DNA of 64,000 nt from Alteromonas sp. LMIT006 (GCF_024300645.1 NZ_CP101291.1:186001-250000), one strand, 5' to 3'. Shown: positions 20,402 through 29,853, numbered from the stretch's first letter. Program-made: numbers and translations. The notes: a model not told the origin generated them from the sequence alone.

Positions 20402-20806
20402 ATGAAAAAGAAAAAACATACCTCCAGTGACGACGAAGCACAAATCGATATGACACCGATGCTTGACATCGTATTCATCATGTTGATTTTCTTCATCGTG
20501 ACGACCTCGTTTGCCAAGGAAAAAGGCCTTGATGTAAATCGCCCTAAGGACAACAACGAATCGAAACAGCCCAGCAAGGCATTATCGATTCAGATTGATG
20601 ATGCAGGTGTGATAAAAATGAACGGTCGTGAAGTCGATATTCGTCGAGTTGTAGCGAACATTCAAACCTTCCTTGCTGAGAACAATACTGATGTTGCTGC
20701 TATTCAGGCTCACGAAGATGCTGAACATGGTATCGTCGTAGAAGTAATGAACCAAGCTAAGATTGCCGGTATCAACCGAGTCTCTGTATTAGTCAAAGAA
20801 GACTAA
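20402..20806 (+). CDS. Orphan ExbD/TolR-family protein
   Basis: A 134-residue ExbD/TolR-type protein: short basic cytoplasmic start MKKKKH, one transmembrane helix (about 25-43) preceded by the family motif IDMTPMLDIVFIMLIFF, whose Asp is the proton-path residue, then a periplasmic domain. ExbD works with ExbB as a proton-driven motor for TonB-type energy transduction. No exbB, tolQ or tonB flanks it, and a strong terminator follows immediately, so it appears to be transcribed alone. The ATG at 20402 is chosen because the family begins here; the longer frame adds an unrelated 19 residues. Confidence 0.9.
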   Translation: MKKKKHTSSDDEAQIDMTPMLDIVFIMLIFFIVTTSFAKEKGLDVNRPKDNNESKQPSKALSIQIDDAGVIKMNGREVDIRRVVANIQTFLAENNTDVAAIQAHEDAEHGIVVEVMNQAKIAGINRVSVLVKED

Positions 20807-20823
20807 CCAAACTGCCTCGCATA

Positions 20824-20858
20824 AACCGTCTATCTCCTGTGAGTTAGACGGTTTTTTT
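20824..20858 (+). terminator. Rho-independent terminator after exbD-like gene
   Basis: A 9-bp perfect stem (AACCGTCTA at 20824-20832 with TAGACGGTT at 20845-20853) is followed by a run of seven T at 20852-20858. It starts 17 bases after the stop of the ExbD-like gene and fits an intrinsic terminator for plus-strand transcription. Confidence 0.9.
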
Positions 20859-20871
20859 GTCTCATGCATGG

Positions 20872-21372
20872 CTAGTGTTTACGCATCTTCATAACGATAT
20901 TGGTCATGTTGACTACATTAAAAATCGTACCAAATACACTGCCAACAATCACAGCATACAAACATCCAAGTGCTTCAGCAACTAAGAACCAACGCCGCAT
21001 AACTTCTACTTGCGTGATGACGATTGAGCCCACGGTAAAGATAAAGCCTGAGCAATATGCGAGAAACAGCAATGCCCCATGTTGCAAAACAAAATATTCA
21101 ATGAGCATGGCCGAAATATTCAAGGTAACAAATACCACTACCACCCAAGAGGCCCGAGATTTGAGTGCCACCGCATTGCGTAAAGCGGCCAGCCCACAGC
21201 CAATCGCTGCAGCAAATGCTTCCAACAAATAAAAATGTAAACTTAGACAAGCCATCGAAAAGCCTGAAAAAATAAGATAACGTGCCATTTGATTTTGCCG
21301 GTACGCCACAATATTAAACCCGAGGGCGCAGGCGCCGATAAGTTCAGCTGTGATATTGGGGTCGGTAAACAT
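20872..21372 (-). CDS. YgjV-like inner-membrane protein
   Basis: A 166-residue hydrophobic protein with about five membrane segments and a C-terminal cytoplasmic tail MTNIVMKMRKH. The opening ITAELIGACALGFNIVAYRQ and the region FYLLEAFAAAIGCGLAALRN resemble the YgjV family of uncharacterised inner-membrane proteins. I place the start at the ATG at 21372 because it overlaps the stop of the upstream gene as TAATG; the longer frame would need initiation inside that gene. Function is unknown. Confidence 0.75.
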   Translation of the reverse strand: MFTDPNITAELIGACALGFNIVAYRQNQMARYLIFSGFSMACLSLHFYLLEAFAAAIGCGLAALRNAVALKSRASWVVVVFVTLNISAMLIEYFVLQHGALLFLAYCSGFIFTVGSIVITQVEVMRRWFLVAEALGCLYAVIVGSVFGTIFNVVNMTNIVMKMRKH

Positions 21373-21725
21373 TAGTTGGTCTGTTCCGAAAGCCACTCTG
21401 CGTAACTGATGCTGTAGGTGTCTTCGATAGTGTCTGCAGGGTAAGCGTACAAACTAAACTCGTTTTGGATGTGATGGCTCATCACTACAGCAAAATTAGG
21501 CGGTGTGTCTAGCAAACCACCATAAGGCTCAAGAACCGGAATATGATACTGGTCAACGTCAATCAATGGGATGCGCTTACCGTCTTTGCTATGAAAACTA
21601 GTGAAAATAGGATTCGGGATAATAGCGTAGATTTGAAATTTAGGAATGTGCAATGGTACCCCATCCCAACTGATAGGTGTTATCTCGATAACCTGCCCCA
21701 TATTGTCCAAAGAGATTGCCATCGT
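21372..21725 (-). CDS. Uncharacterised small protein (possibly CheW-like)
   Basis: About 117 residues, starting MAISLDNMGQVIEITPISW if the ATG at 21725 is used; earlier in-frame ATGs at 21740 and 21773 would run close to or into the trmN6 gene. There is no signal peptide. Strand-rich segments KRIPLIDVDQYHIPVLEPYGG and NFAVVMSHHIQNEFSLYAYPAD faintly recall CheW domains (a ligand loop followed by a valine-rich strand), but the similarity is too weak to claim. It is coupled to the YgjV-like gene by a TAATG overlap and follows trmN6. Confidence 0.55.
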   Translation of the reverse strand, partial: TMAISLDNMGQVIEITPISWDGVPLHIPKFQIYAIIPNPIFTSFHSKDGKRIPLIDVDQYHIPVLEPYGGLLDTPPNFAVVMSHHIQNEFSLYAYPADTIEDTYSISYAEWLSEQTN

Positions 21726-21745
21726 GTTGCCAACCACCATCAAAT

Positions 21746-22483
21746 TTAAAAATTCAAATAATAATCCCGGCACATAGTACGATATTCTTCAGTGTACTCC
21801 CGAGCATCAGCGTAGATGACTAGCTCGTCATGTTCAACAATGCTTTTGTTCCGAGAAAAGCACAAACACGCTCGAATTTTGTCATTTTGATAATTGCTGC
21901 GTATGTCTAAGCGTTTATTTAGATGAAGGCCTTCGTTCAATGCGTATTCCAATAAACTCGAGGTGTCCCCCGTCGGGATCACACAATAAAAATACCCATC
22001 GGAACTCAATAACCTAGCCGCTTGTTCCAATAGTTGTTTATGTGACAAATGCTGTTGCGAGCGGGCATACACTCTTGCCTGATTCGGATCGATCAAGTTG
22101 TGATGCTGTTTATGCATGCCTTTGTAATAAGGCGGATTTGAGATAATCAAATCATATGGATTCGACGCATGAAATGTCTTGATATCGCATTCAATCACAC
22201 GAATTTGATTGGCAAATTTGGATTTTTGAATGTTATTACGCGCTTGACGAACCGCCGCTGGCTCAATCTCGACGGCAGATATTAGACTTGTAGCAAACGT
22301 TTTTTGTGCCAACATCAAGGCAAGTAAACCCGAACCGGTACCAATGTCCAATATGTAACGAGCGTTTTTGGTATGGGCCCAAGAACCCAACACAATACTA
22401 TCTGTGCCGACTTTCATGCCGCATTCATCATGTTCGATTGCAAACTGCTTAAAACGAAACCCGCTATTTGCTGAGTTAGCCAA
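21746..22483 (-). CDS. trmN6: tRNA1(Val) (adenine(37)-N6)-methyltransferase TrmN6
   Basis: A 245-residue SAM-dependent methyltransferase that makes m6A37 in tRNA-Val (YfiC). SAM-binding motif I is LDIGTGSGLLALML and the catalytic N6-adenine motif is NPPYY in DLIISNPPYYKG. The opening segment FRFKQFAIEHDECGMKVGTDSIVLGSW is characteristic of the YfiC group and separates it from other NPPY enzymes. It overlaps the upstream NAD(P)-binding gene by eight bases. Confidence 0.92.
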   Translation of the reverse strand: MANSANSGFRFKQFAIEHDECGMKVGTDSIVLGSWAHTKNARYILDIGTGSGLLALMLAQKTFATSLISAVEIEPAAVRQARNNIQKSKFANQIRVIECDIKTFHASNPYDLIISNPPYYKGMHKQHHNLIDPNQARVYARSQQHLSHKQLLEQAARLLSSDGYFYCVIPTGDTSSLLEYALNEGLHLNKRLDIRSNYQNDKIRACLCFSRNKSIVEHDELVIYADAREYTEEYRTMCRDYYLNF

Positions 22484-23162
22484 CTTGAATTGCCTCAGTC
22501 GATATCTCTAATTTGGGTTGCAAGTCTATCATTTGTCGGGCAACTTGGTTAGCATGAATTGGCTTATACTTAGCAAATTTGCCAACAAAACACCATGATA
22601 ACCAGCGACTTAACCAAATTCCAAACTGCTCGTTACGCCTAAATTCAGCTCGGTCCCCCAACAATAAGGACGGCCTAACAGCTGCCGCATGTTCTAGCTG
22701 TGGCATGGTTAATATTGCATTTTCTAGCTCACCTTTTACTTTGAGGTAGAAATTCTTAGATTTGGCGTCCGCACCAACACTCGATACCCACACAAAGCCT
22801 TTTGCACGTTGTGCTCGAGCAAGCTGAGCGGCCACGTGAACTAATTGAAAATCAACATAACGAAACGCCTTGCGAGAGCCGGCTTTTTTGATCGTGGTGC
22901 CGAGGCAACAATACACATGATCGACACTAAAATATCCCTGATAGTCCTGAAAATCATCAAAGTTGATAACAAGCACTCGCAGTTTGAGTAAGGGATCGAC
23001 AAACTCGCCACGCACTAATTCCCTGCGAACGATTATCGTTACTTCAGAATAGTCTGGATGCGCGAGCAATTGCTGAGTCAGCGCTTTGCCGACGAGTCCA
23101 GTCGCTCCCACAACTGTGGCAGTCAATCCTGATTTTATTGCTGTTTGCCCTGAACTTTGCAT
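22476..23162 (-). CDS. NAD(P)H-binding atypical SDR (HTATIP2/YbjT-like)
   Basis: A 228-residue Rossmann protein with the glycine motif VVGATGLVGKAL near residue 17 and the segment VDHVYCCLGTTIKKAGSRKAFRYVDF, a hallmark of the oxidoreductase group related to HTATIP2. The segment GFVWVSSVGAD supplies the Ser of the atypical SDR fold. Cytoplasmic, with no signal. Substrate unknown. It is the first gene of a minus-strand run (this gene, trmN6, unknown, YgjV-like) and is divergent from the S9 peptidase. Confidence 0.85.
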   Translation of the reverse strand: MQSSGQTAIKSGLTATVVGATGLVGKALTQQLLAHPDYSEVTIIVRRELVRGEFVDPLLKLRVLVINFDDFQDYQGYFSVDHVYCCLGTTIKKAGSRKAFRYVDFQLVHVAAQLARAQRAKGFVWVSSVGADAKSKNFYLKVKGELENAILTMPQLEHAAAVRPSLLLGDRAEFRRNEQFGIWLSRWLSWCFVGKFAKYKPIHANQVARQMIDLQPKLEISTEAIQVG

Positions 23163-23171
23163 AGAACATCA

Positions 23172-23202
23172 TTGACAGGTGTATAAAAAGATAAGGTATT
23201 AT
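23172..23202 (+). promoter_or_regulatory. Candidate sigma-70 promoter of the S9 peptidase
   Basis: A perfect -35 hexamer TTGACA (23172-23177) is followed after 19 bases by TATTAT (23197-23202), about 30 bases before the peptidase ATG. The spacer is longer than ideal, so strength is doubtful. Confidence 0.4.
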
Positions 23203-23233
23203 ACGAAGAAATCACCTAAACGACACAAAACCA

Positions 23234-25447
23234 ATGAAAATAAAACACGTTTTAACGACTAGCTTGCTCTTCTGTGCCTCCATTATTACCGTAGCCACCG
23301 CACAAGAACTGAGTATTGAGCGCATCATGTCTGCCCCATCTTTAAGCGGCACAGCCCCGTCACAAGTAAAATTATCGCCAAACGGTGAACGGGTTACCTT
23401 TATTCGTGCTAAAGCGACTGATAATACCCGCTTCGATTTGTGGGAGTACCATATTCCAAGTGGCCAAGAGCGTATTTTGTTTGATGCCGATGATTTACAT
23501 TCTGGCCCTGAGACCCTGTCAGATGAGGAAAAAGCGCGGCGTGAGCGCTTGCGCTTATCCGGTTCAGGCATCGTATCTTATCAATGGTCAAACGATGGCA
23601 AAGCTCTGCTCTTCCCGCTTGCCGGCGATGTCTTTTATTACAAGTTGGGAGATAAAAAGGCGACTCGTTTGGTCGAAACCCCAGAATTTGAAACCGACGT
23701 CAAACTCTCCCCAAAAGGAAATTACGTTTCTTTTATTCGTGAACAAAATGTTTTTGTGCTCGACATTGCAACAGGGAAAGAAACCGCTATCACCACACAA
23801 GGTGGTGGAGACATCAAGTTTGGCATGGCAGAATTTGTTGCCCAAGAAGAAATGTATCGTATGACAGGATATTGGTGGGCACCGGATGAGACTGCCATAG
23901 CCTTCACGCGCACGGATGAGAGTGGCGTTAAAGATGCCACTCGCTCTGAGATCTATGCCGATCGCATTGATATGATTGACCAAAAATACCCGTTCGCTGG
24001 CACTGACAATGCACTGATTGAACTGTACGTGCAAACACTTGCTGATAATGAACGCATCCAAGTCCCTCTTGGCGCAGAAAAAGACATCTACTTACCCCGT
24101 GTAAACTGGATGCCCAATAGCAAAGTATTAACCTATCAATGGCAGTCACGTGATCAAAAAACACTTGAGCTACGAGCGTTTGATTTGGAACAGAAAACCA
24201 CAAAGACGCTAGTGACCGAAACCAGCCCAACTTGGATCAATTTACATAAATCTTTGCGCTTTTTAAAACAAACCGAACAGTTTATTTGGGCCAGTGAACG
24301 CGATGGATTTACACATCTTTATCTCTATCACAACAATGGCGAGTTAATCAGACAGGTTACTCAAGGTGATTGGGTGGTGACCAGTATCGATGCGATTGAT
24401 GAAAAAGAAGAGGTAATTTACTTTAGTGGTCGTGCGGATACTCCTCTTGAAACACATTTATACAGCATTGATTTTTCAGGTAAGAACCTAAGGCGTATCA
24501 CGCCTGCCGAACAGTATAACGCAGTTAATTTCAGTTCCGATGCAACGGTCTTTGTGAATAGTTTTTCGACCATAAATACGCCTCCTCAAACAGGTCTATA
24601 TCGCGCCGACGGTTCTCTGATAACCTGGCTAGATGAAAACGCTTTGGACATGAACCATCCTTTAACTAATTATTATGAGACTTGGATAGCACCTGAGTTT
24701 GGCACTATAAAGGCAGATGATGGCACCAAGCTCTATTATCGCTTATACCGACCGCGCAATGTGCAAGGCAAAGCGCCCGCCATCGTTTATCACTATGGTG
24801 GCCCCATTGCACAGGTCGTCACCAATCGCTGGGGTGGTACAAGAGGATTGATGTTTCAGTATTGGGCACAACAAGGCTATGTCGTCTTTAGCATAGATAA
24901 TCGCGGTTCGAACTATCGCGGTAAAGCATTTGAAGATCACATTTATCAGCGCATGGGGGATATTGAGGTCTTGGATCAAAAACGCGGCATCGAATGGCTC
25001 AAAGCGCAACCGTTTGTTGATGGAAATCGTGTGGGCATTTACGGCCATTCGTACGGTGGTTACATGACGCTAATGACCATGTTCAAACACCCTGGTCTTG
25101 TTAAAGCTGGTGTATCGGGTGCACCAGTCACCGAATGGCGCTTGTACGATACTCACTACACCGAACGCTACATGGGCGATCCGCGTGTGGTGCCTAAAAA
25201 ATACGACGCAGCGTCAGTCTTCCCGTATGCAACACAGCTCGAAGATGAGTTGTTGATTCTGCATGGAATGGCGGATGACAATGTGTTATTTACGCATGCA
25301 ACCAAGTTGTATAAGCATTTGCAAGACAATGCAAAATTGTTTCATGTGATGGATTATCCAGGTAAAAAACACGGGATAAGAGGTAAAAATACTCAAATCC
25401 ATATGTACAAAACCATCACAAAGCACTTTGAGACGCATCTTCAATAG
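23234..25447 (+). CDS. S9 family peptidase (dipeptidyl peptidase IV-like)
   Basis: A 737-residue secreted serine peptidase. The N-terminal signal peptide ends near VATAQELS; then comes an eight-bladed-type propeller domain (about 30-480) and a C-terminal alpha/beta hydrolase domain. The catalytic triad is visible as Ser606 in GHSYGGYM, Asp at about 681 in HGMADDNV, and His713 in KKHGIRG. The propeller contains the double-Glu type segment AEFVAQEEMYRMTGYWW, used in DPP-IV enzymes to hold the substrate N-terminus, which supports dipeptide release from proline-containing peptides. It is probably periplasmic and handles imported peptides. It is monocistronic. Confidence 0.93.
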   Translation: MKIKHVLTTSLLFCASIITVATAQELSIERIMSAPSLSGTAPSQVKLSPNGERVTFIRAKATDNTRFDLWEYHIPSGQERILFDADDLHSGPETLSDEEKARRERLRLSGSGIVSYQWSNDGKALLFPLAGDVFYYKLGDKKATRLVETPEFETDVKLSPKGNYVSFIREQNVFVLDIATGKETAITTQGGGDIKFGMAEFVAQEEMYRMTGYWWAPDETAIAFTRTDESGVKDATRSEIYADRIDMIDQKYPFAGTDNALIELYVQTLADNERIQVPLGAEKDIYLPRVNWMPNSKVLTYQWQSRDQKTLELRAFDLEQKTTKTLVTETSPTWINLHKSLRFLKQTEQFIWASERDGFTHLYLYHNNGELIRQVTQGDWVVTSIDAIDEKEEVIYFSGRADTPLETHLYSIDFSGKNLRRITPAEQYNAVNFSSDATVFVNSFSTINTPPQTGLYRADGSLITWLDENALDMNHPLTNYYETWIAPEFGTIKADDGTKLYYRLYRPRNVQGKAPAIVYHYGGPIAQVVTNRWGGTRGLMFQYWAQQGYVVFSIDNRGSNYRGKAFEDHIYQRMGDIEVLDQKRGIEWLKAQPFVDGNRVGIYGHSYGGYMTLMTMFKHPGLVKAGVSGAPVTEWRLYDTHYTERYMGDPRVVPKKYDAASVFPYATQLEDELLILHGMADDNVLFTHATKLYKHLQDNAKLFHVMDYPGKKHGIRGKNTQIHMYKTITKHFETHLQ

Positions 25448-25467
25448 ATGCGCCTAAGAATGTTAAC

Positions 25468-25839
25468 TTAGTTAAATATATTATCCGCTAGCGCCTGTTG
25501 CACGCCCATCGCGCACTCAGGCGTTAGCGTAATTTCCAGCATTTCGCCGCCAGAAATATAAATCTTAAGCTCAGATTCCATATCAAATCGACCTGCGGTT
25601 TCCACCTTGAATTGCGTCACCGATTTGTACGGAATCGAGTGATATTCAACTTTACTTCCCGTAATCCCCTGCTTGTCGACCATGATCATCCGATTGTTGG
25701 TGAATAAAATCATGTCCCGTACGAGTTTGTATGCTTTGGTAATGTTTTCGCTCTTTGCAAGCACCCCTGCCATATCTTCCTGTACTTCACTAATATCAAC
25801 TTCTGACGCATTGCCCAACAGACTGTCTAATAAACCCAT
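25468..25839 (-). CDS. Bacterial PH-domain protein
   Basis: A 123-residue cytoplasmic protein beginning MGLLDSLLGNASEVD. The strand pattern of IPYKSVTQFKVETAGRFDMESELKIYISGG, followed by a C-terminal amphipathic helix, fits the bacterial pleckstrin-homology domain group (bPH_1, YokE/YozO-like). Proteins of this kind are common as stand-alone genes and mostly uncharacterised. AAGGA lies upstream of the ATG. It is divergent from the Ser/Thr dehydratase and convergent with the S9 peptidase. No function is claimed beyond the fold. Confidence 0.8.
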   Translation of the reverse strand: MGLLDSLLGNASEVDISEVQEDMAGVLAKSENITKAYKLVRDMILFTNNRMIMVDKQGITGSKVEYHSIPYKSVTQFKVETAGRFDMESELKIYISGGEMLEITLTPECAMGVQQALADNIFN

Positions 25840-25899
25840 GTGAACCTTCCTTATTTATGTATAATCGTGATAACTGATTGTTAAGTTTAGTGAAAAGCC

Positions 25900-26901
25900 G
25901 TGATATTACCAACTTTTTTAGATGTTCAAGCAGCGCAACAGCGCATTGCACGAAAAGTCGATACGACGCCGATAGTGACATCTAACCTACTCAATGATTG
26001 GTTGGGGCATACTGTGTTGTTTAAAGCAGAATGCTTGCAAAAAACCGGGGCATTTAAACTGCGTGGAGCGACCAATTTTATTCAACGTGCATTGGCTGAA
26101 GAACGCTTGCCAGATTATATTGTGGCCAATAGCTCTGGCAATCATGCGCAAGCGGTTGCGTATGCCGGAGCTCAGGCTGGTCGTGATGTGACTATTTTTA
26201 GTTCTGAGCATATTTCTGCCGTAAAAGCACAAGGTACGATTGAATATGGGGCTGATTTGCGTTTGTTTCCGACTCGACTCGAGGCTGATGAAGCAGTCAA
26301 AGCGGCTGCCAGTGAAGACAATGTCATTTGGATCCCGCCGTTTAACCACGCTGATATTATTTCAGGACAAGGCACCGCAACATTAGAAGCGTTACAGCAA
26401 TGTCGCACTCAAGACATGACTCCTAATGCAGTCTTTGCACCATGTGGTGGTGGCGGTTTAGTGTCTGGCGCCTTACTAGCCACACGCGAGTTAGCCCCTA
26501 AAGCCCAAGTCATTGGCGTGGAGCCACAAAACGCAAATGATGCTTCCATTTCATTGCAACAAGGGGCCATTCATACACTCACTACACCACCTGACACATT
26601 AGCAGACGGCGCTGCTACTCCTGCGGTTGGTGATTTGACATTCGCTTTGCTACAGGAGTTAGATGGCTTCTATGAGGCGAGCGAAACGCATATTGCCTAT
26701 TGGACCCAATGGCTGCAACATCTGCTGAAACTACATATCGAACCAACTTGCTGTATGACCATGGCGGGCGTGGTAGGTTGGCTTGCTGAACAGACTTCCC
26801 CACAGACCGTGTTGGTGATGCTATCTGGGGGAAATATCAGTGCGCAAAGTATGCAAAAGATTTACGCGGTGGATTACCTTACACAAACACCCTGTCTATA
26901 A
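25900..26901 (+). CDS. PLP-dependent threonine/serine dehydratase
   Basis: A 333-residue fold-type II PLP enzyme. The Schiff-base lysine lies in KTGAFKLRGA, the Ser/Asn substrate loop is NSSGNHAQAVA, and the glycine-rich phosphate loop is CGGGGLVSGAL; a Ser in LSGGNIS near the C-terminus binds the pyridine nitrogen. There is no ACT domain, so it is not the biosynthetic IlvA. It could be a catabolic threonine/serine dehydratase or a serine racemase-like enzyme; sequence alone does not separate these. Start is GTG at 25900 with no strong ribosome binding site. Confidence 0.85.
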   Translation: MILPTFLDVQAAQQRIARKVDTTPIVTSNLLNDWLGHTVLFKAECLQKTGAFKLRGATNFIQRALAEERLPDYIVANSSGNHAQAVAYAGAQAGRDVTIFSSEHISAVKAQGTIEYGADLRLFPTRLEADEAVKAAASEDNVIWIPPFNHADIISGQGTATLEALQQCRTQDMTPNAVFAPCGGGGLVSGALLATRELAPKAQVIGVEPQNANDASISLQQGAIHTLTTPPDTLADGAATPAVGDLTFALLQELDGFYEASETHIAYWTQWLQHLLKLHIEPTCCMTMAGVVGWLAEQTSPQTVLVMLSGGNISAQSMQKIYAVDYLTQTPCL

Positions 26902-26935
26902 TTTTTAAACAGTCCATCAGCCGACAATTAAAATC

Positions 26936-26971
26936 AAAAAAGCAGAGTGTGTTTCCACGCTCTGCTTTTTT
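26936..26971. terminator. Bidirectional terminator between the dehydratase and pckA
   Basis: A strong hairpin: AGCAGAG-T-GTG pairs with CAC-G-CTCTGCT (an 11-bp stem including one G-U pair) around a TTTC loop, with six A on the left and six T on the right. It lies between two convergent genes (stops at 26901 and 26992) and can end transcription in both directions. Confidence 0.92.
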
Positions 26972-26991
26972 GATATTCAGATAGGTGCTTA

Positions 26992-28593
26992 TTACAGCTT
27001 AGGACCAGCCTCAACCAGTGCCGCACCGTTGTCTGTGTCAGTGAACTTCTCGAAGTTATCGACAAACAAGCCAGCAAGTTTGGTTGCTTTGTCTGTCCAT
27101 TCAGACGCATCAGCGTAGGTACCGCGAGGATCAAGTACCTCTGGTGCAACCTCGCCCAACTCGGTTGGTACCTCTAGATTGAACAATGGCACAACTTGCG
27201 TCGGTGCTTCATCAATGGACCCATCAAGAATCGCATCAATGATCGCTCGGGTGGCTTTAATCGAAATACGTTTGCCCGTACCGTTCCAGCCTGTATTGAC
27301 CAAATACGCTGTCGCGCCAACGGCTTCCATACGTGATTTTAATACATCAGCATATTGCGTAGGGTGCAAGGTTAAGAACGCTGCGCCAAAACAGCTTGAG
27401 AACGTAGGCGTTGGCTCAGTAATGCCACGCTCAGTGCCAGCAAGTTTAGCCGTAAAACCAGATAAGAAATAATACTGCGCTTGCTCAGGCGTCAATTTAG
27501 ACACCGCTGGTAATACGCCAAAGGCATCAGCGGTCAAGAAAATAACTTTCTTTGCATGCCCTGCTTTCGATACCGGCTTAACAATGTTGTCAATGTGATG
27601 AATGGGATAAGAAACACGCGTGTTTTCAGTGGTTGAGTTATCATCATAATCAATCTCACCACCTTCCAGTACGGTCACATTTTCAAGTAAGGCATCGCGA
27701 CGAATGGCGTTGTAGATATCCGGTTCCGCTTCTTTGCTCAGATTAATCGTTTTGGCGTAACAACCGCCTTCAAAGTTAAAGACGCCGTTGTCGTCCCAAC
27801 CGTGCTCGTCATCACCAATTAACTCACGCTTAGGATCAGTTGACAGTGTGGTTTTACCTGTGCCTGACAAACCGAAGAAAATCGCCACATCACCTTCTTT
27901 ACCGACGTTAGCAGAACAGTGCATAGACGCGATGTTTTGCAGTGGTAAGAAGTAATTCATCATCGAGAACATGCCTTTTTTCATCTCACCGCCGTACCAA
28001 GTACCGCCGATAAGCTGGATCTTTTCAGTTAAGTTAAAAGCAACGAAGTTCTCTGAATTTAGGCCGTGTTTTTGCCAATCAGGGTTGGTGGTTTTGGCAC
28101 CATTCATCACCACAAAATCAGGCTCAAAGGTTTCTAATTCAGCTTCTGAAGGGCGAATGAACATGTTTTTAACGAAGTGTGCCTGCCATGCAACTTGTGT
28201 CACAAAACGCACTTTAAGACGGGTATCTGGATTGGCACCACAATAGGTATCAACCACAAATAAACGACTGTTGGATAATTGCTTGGTCACTAAAGCTTTT
28301 AAGTCATTCCAGACATCTTGCGAAATCGCTTTGTTGTCGTTTTTGCCTTGGTCGGCCCACCAAACGGTATCACGTGTTACATCATCGCGTACAATGTATT
28401 TGTCTTTGGGTGAGCGTCCAGTGAACTGTCCTGTGTTCACAGATACTGCACCACACTCAGTAACAACACCCTTTTCAAAACCTTCTAGTTCAGGTTTTGT
28501 GGTTTCTTCAAATAATAGTTCATAACTCGGGTTATAAACGATCTCCGTAGCATCAACGATGCCAATAGCAGCCAAATCTTGGGAGATGGACAT
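26992..28593 (-). CDS. pckA: Phosphoenolpyruvate carboxykinase (ATP) PckA
   Basis: PckA converts oxaloacetate and ATP to PEP and CO2, the entry to gluconeogenesis. The 533-residue protein has the kinase P-loop [13 protein letters not shown], the PEPCK-specific segment [10 protein letters not shown], and the substrate loop [10 protein letters not shown] near the N-terminus. Length is as in E. coli. AGGAGT sits eight bases before the ATG. A small inverted repeat GACGT-AA-ACGTC (28619-28630) lies 26 bases upstream of the start. Together with ppc and mdh in this window it covers the PEP-oxaloacetate node. Confidence 0.98.
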   Translation of the reverse strand: MSISQDLAAIGIVDATEIVYNPSYELLFEETTKPELEGFEKGVVTECGAVSVNTGQFTGRSPKDKYIVRDDVTRDTVWWADQGKNDNKAISQDVWNDLKALVTKQLSNSRLFVVDTYCGANPDTRLKVRFVTQVAWQAHFVKNMFIRPSEAELETFEPDFVVMNGAKTTNPDWQKHGLNSENFVAFNLTEKIQLIGGTWYGGEMKKGMFSMMNYFLPLQNIASMHCSANVGKEGDVAIFFGLSGTGKTTLSTDPKRELIGDDEHGWDDNGVFNFEGGCYAKTINLSKEAEPDIYNAIRRDALLENVTVLEGGEIDYDDNSTTENTRVSYPIHHIDNIVKPVSKAGHAKKVIFLTADAFGVLPAVSKLTPEQAQYYFLSGFTAKLAGTERGITEPTPTFSSCFGAAFLTLHPTQYADVLKSRMEAVGATAYLVNTGWNGTGKRISIKATRAIIDAILDGSIDEAPTQVVPLFNLEVPTELGEVAPEVLDPRGTYADASEWTDKATKLAGLFVDNFEKFTDTDNGAALVEAGPKL

Positions 28594-28618
28594 GTAGGGT
28601 ACTCCTGGGTATAGAGGT

Positions 28619-28630
28619 GACGTAAACGTC
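28619..28630. promoter_or_regulatory. Short inverted repeat in the pckA leader
   Basis: GACGT-AA-ACGTC is a perfect 5+2+5 inverted repeat 26 bases upstream of the pckA ATG. It could be an operator half-site pair, but short repeats of this size arise easily by chance. Confidence 0.25.
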
Positions 28631-28796
28631 GACTAAATTGTAAATTTTTCGTCGTGCAGGCGGGAGTTTTTGTGCTTATTTTGCTTTTTTTTATTATTTT
28701 TGCGCCTTTGCAGTAATTGTAAACCTTCAACGCTTATTTCACAAAAGCATTGCCCCATACTAATACTAAGTTATTAGAGAAAAACGCCTAAAGTAC

Positions 28797-29759
28797 TTAA
28801 GGTAACTCCGCATTTCTTGCGGCCTGCAGCAGTTTGTACCATTCTTCTCGTGACAATATGATATTTGCCAATTTTGAACATTCACGAATTCTATTGATAT
28901 TCGTCGTTCCAATCACAGGCTGAATATTAGCAGGATGCCTCTTCAAGAACGCCAGTTGCACTGCTTCAATCGATACACCATGGTGCAGCGCACACTCAGC
29001 AAGCACTTTATGGACGCGATGCTCCACATCAGTTTGTGGGCGACTATAACGGCCTTGAGATAGAGCACCCCAAGCTTGAAGTTGCACGCCTTGCGTTTGC
29101 GAATATTCAAGCATGCCACTAAAGGTATTATAGGAAGGATATTGCGCATCGTTACCGATGACTTGTTGGTCAAGCAGGGCCAAGTGGTGTAAACCACATT
29201 CTACTTGATTCACGGTGATGGGCATACCCAGTGCACTTTGCAAAAACTCAATTTGCACCACCGACATATTAGACACCCCTATGGCTTTAAACAGGCCTTG
29301 AGCGTGCATTTGATTCAGTGCTTGTGCGGTTTCATGCAATTCCATCAGAGGGTCAGGACGATGCAACAGCAAAATATCGAGATAATCGATATTCAAGCGC
29401 TGTAAAATCCCTTGTACCGATGTGGTTAACCATTCTGCTGAAAAATCGTAGCGTTTAGGCCCGTATTCATCTGCAAAACGAATCCCACACTTAGATTGCA
29501 AAACCATTTGCTCCCGCAAACCGGGACGGCTTTTTAATATCTGACCGAATACCTTTTCGGCCTTATTAAAAGTATAAATGTCAGCGTGATCAAATACGGT
29601 AATATTATGATCCAGGCACGTGTCGATTATTTGTTCAGCTTGGTGAATGTCATCCTTCGTTAAAGCGTTGTCATTCCACCCTCCACCTAAGCCCATACAG
29701 CCATAAACGAGTTGAGAAGCCTGTCCAATCGCTCTATTAAGTGAACGGATGAGATGCAT
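28797..29759 (-). CDS. Aldo/keto reductase (YdhF-like)
   Basis: A 320-residue NADPH-dependent oxidoreductase with a TIM-barrel fold. The catalytic tetrad is recognisable as Asp and Tyr in FDHADIYTF, Lys in LQSKCGI, and His in LLHRPDP; the IGVSNM and C-terminal IQPVIGTTNINRI segments bind the cofactor. The arrangement and length resemble E. coli YdhF. Physiological substrate unknown. It is divergent from the glycosyltransferase gene, with a 94-base intergenic region. Confidence 0.88.
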   Translation of the reverse strand: MHLIRSLNRAIGQASQLVYGCMGLGGGWNDNALTKDDIHQAEQIIDTCLDHNITVFDHADIYTFNKAEKVFGQILKSRPGLREQMVLQSKCGIRFADEYGPKRYDFSAEWLTTSVQGILQRLNIDYLDILLLHRPDPLMELHETAQALNQMHAQGLFKAIGVSNMSVVQIEFLQSALGMPITVNQVECGLHHLALLDQQVIGNDAQYPSYNTFSGMLEYSQTQGVQLQAWGALSQGRYSRPQTDVEHRVHKVLAECALHHGVSIEAVQLAFLKRHPANIQPVIGTTNINRIRECSKLANIILSREEWYKLLQAARNAELP

Positions 29760-29853
29760 ATTTCCCTCTTTTTGAATGATCCAATATGTCTATTTGGATA
29801 TGTTACAATAAATCTATCTTGCATACACTGTTAGTCATTAAGAAGCTTACACC

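Noticed and set aside
23588-24230. Several long minus-strand frames opposite the S9 peptidase
   Set aside because: They mirror codon bias of the peptidase gene, are rich in rare residue combinations, and have no start signals.
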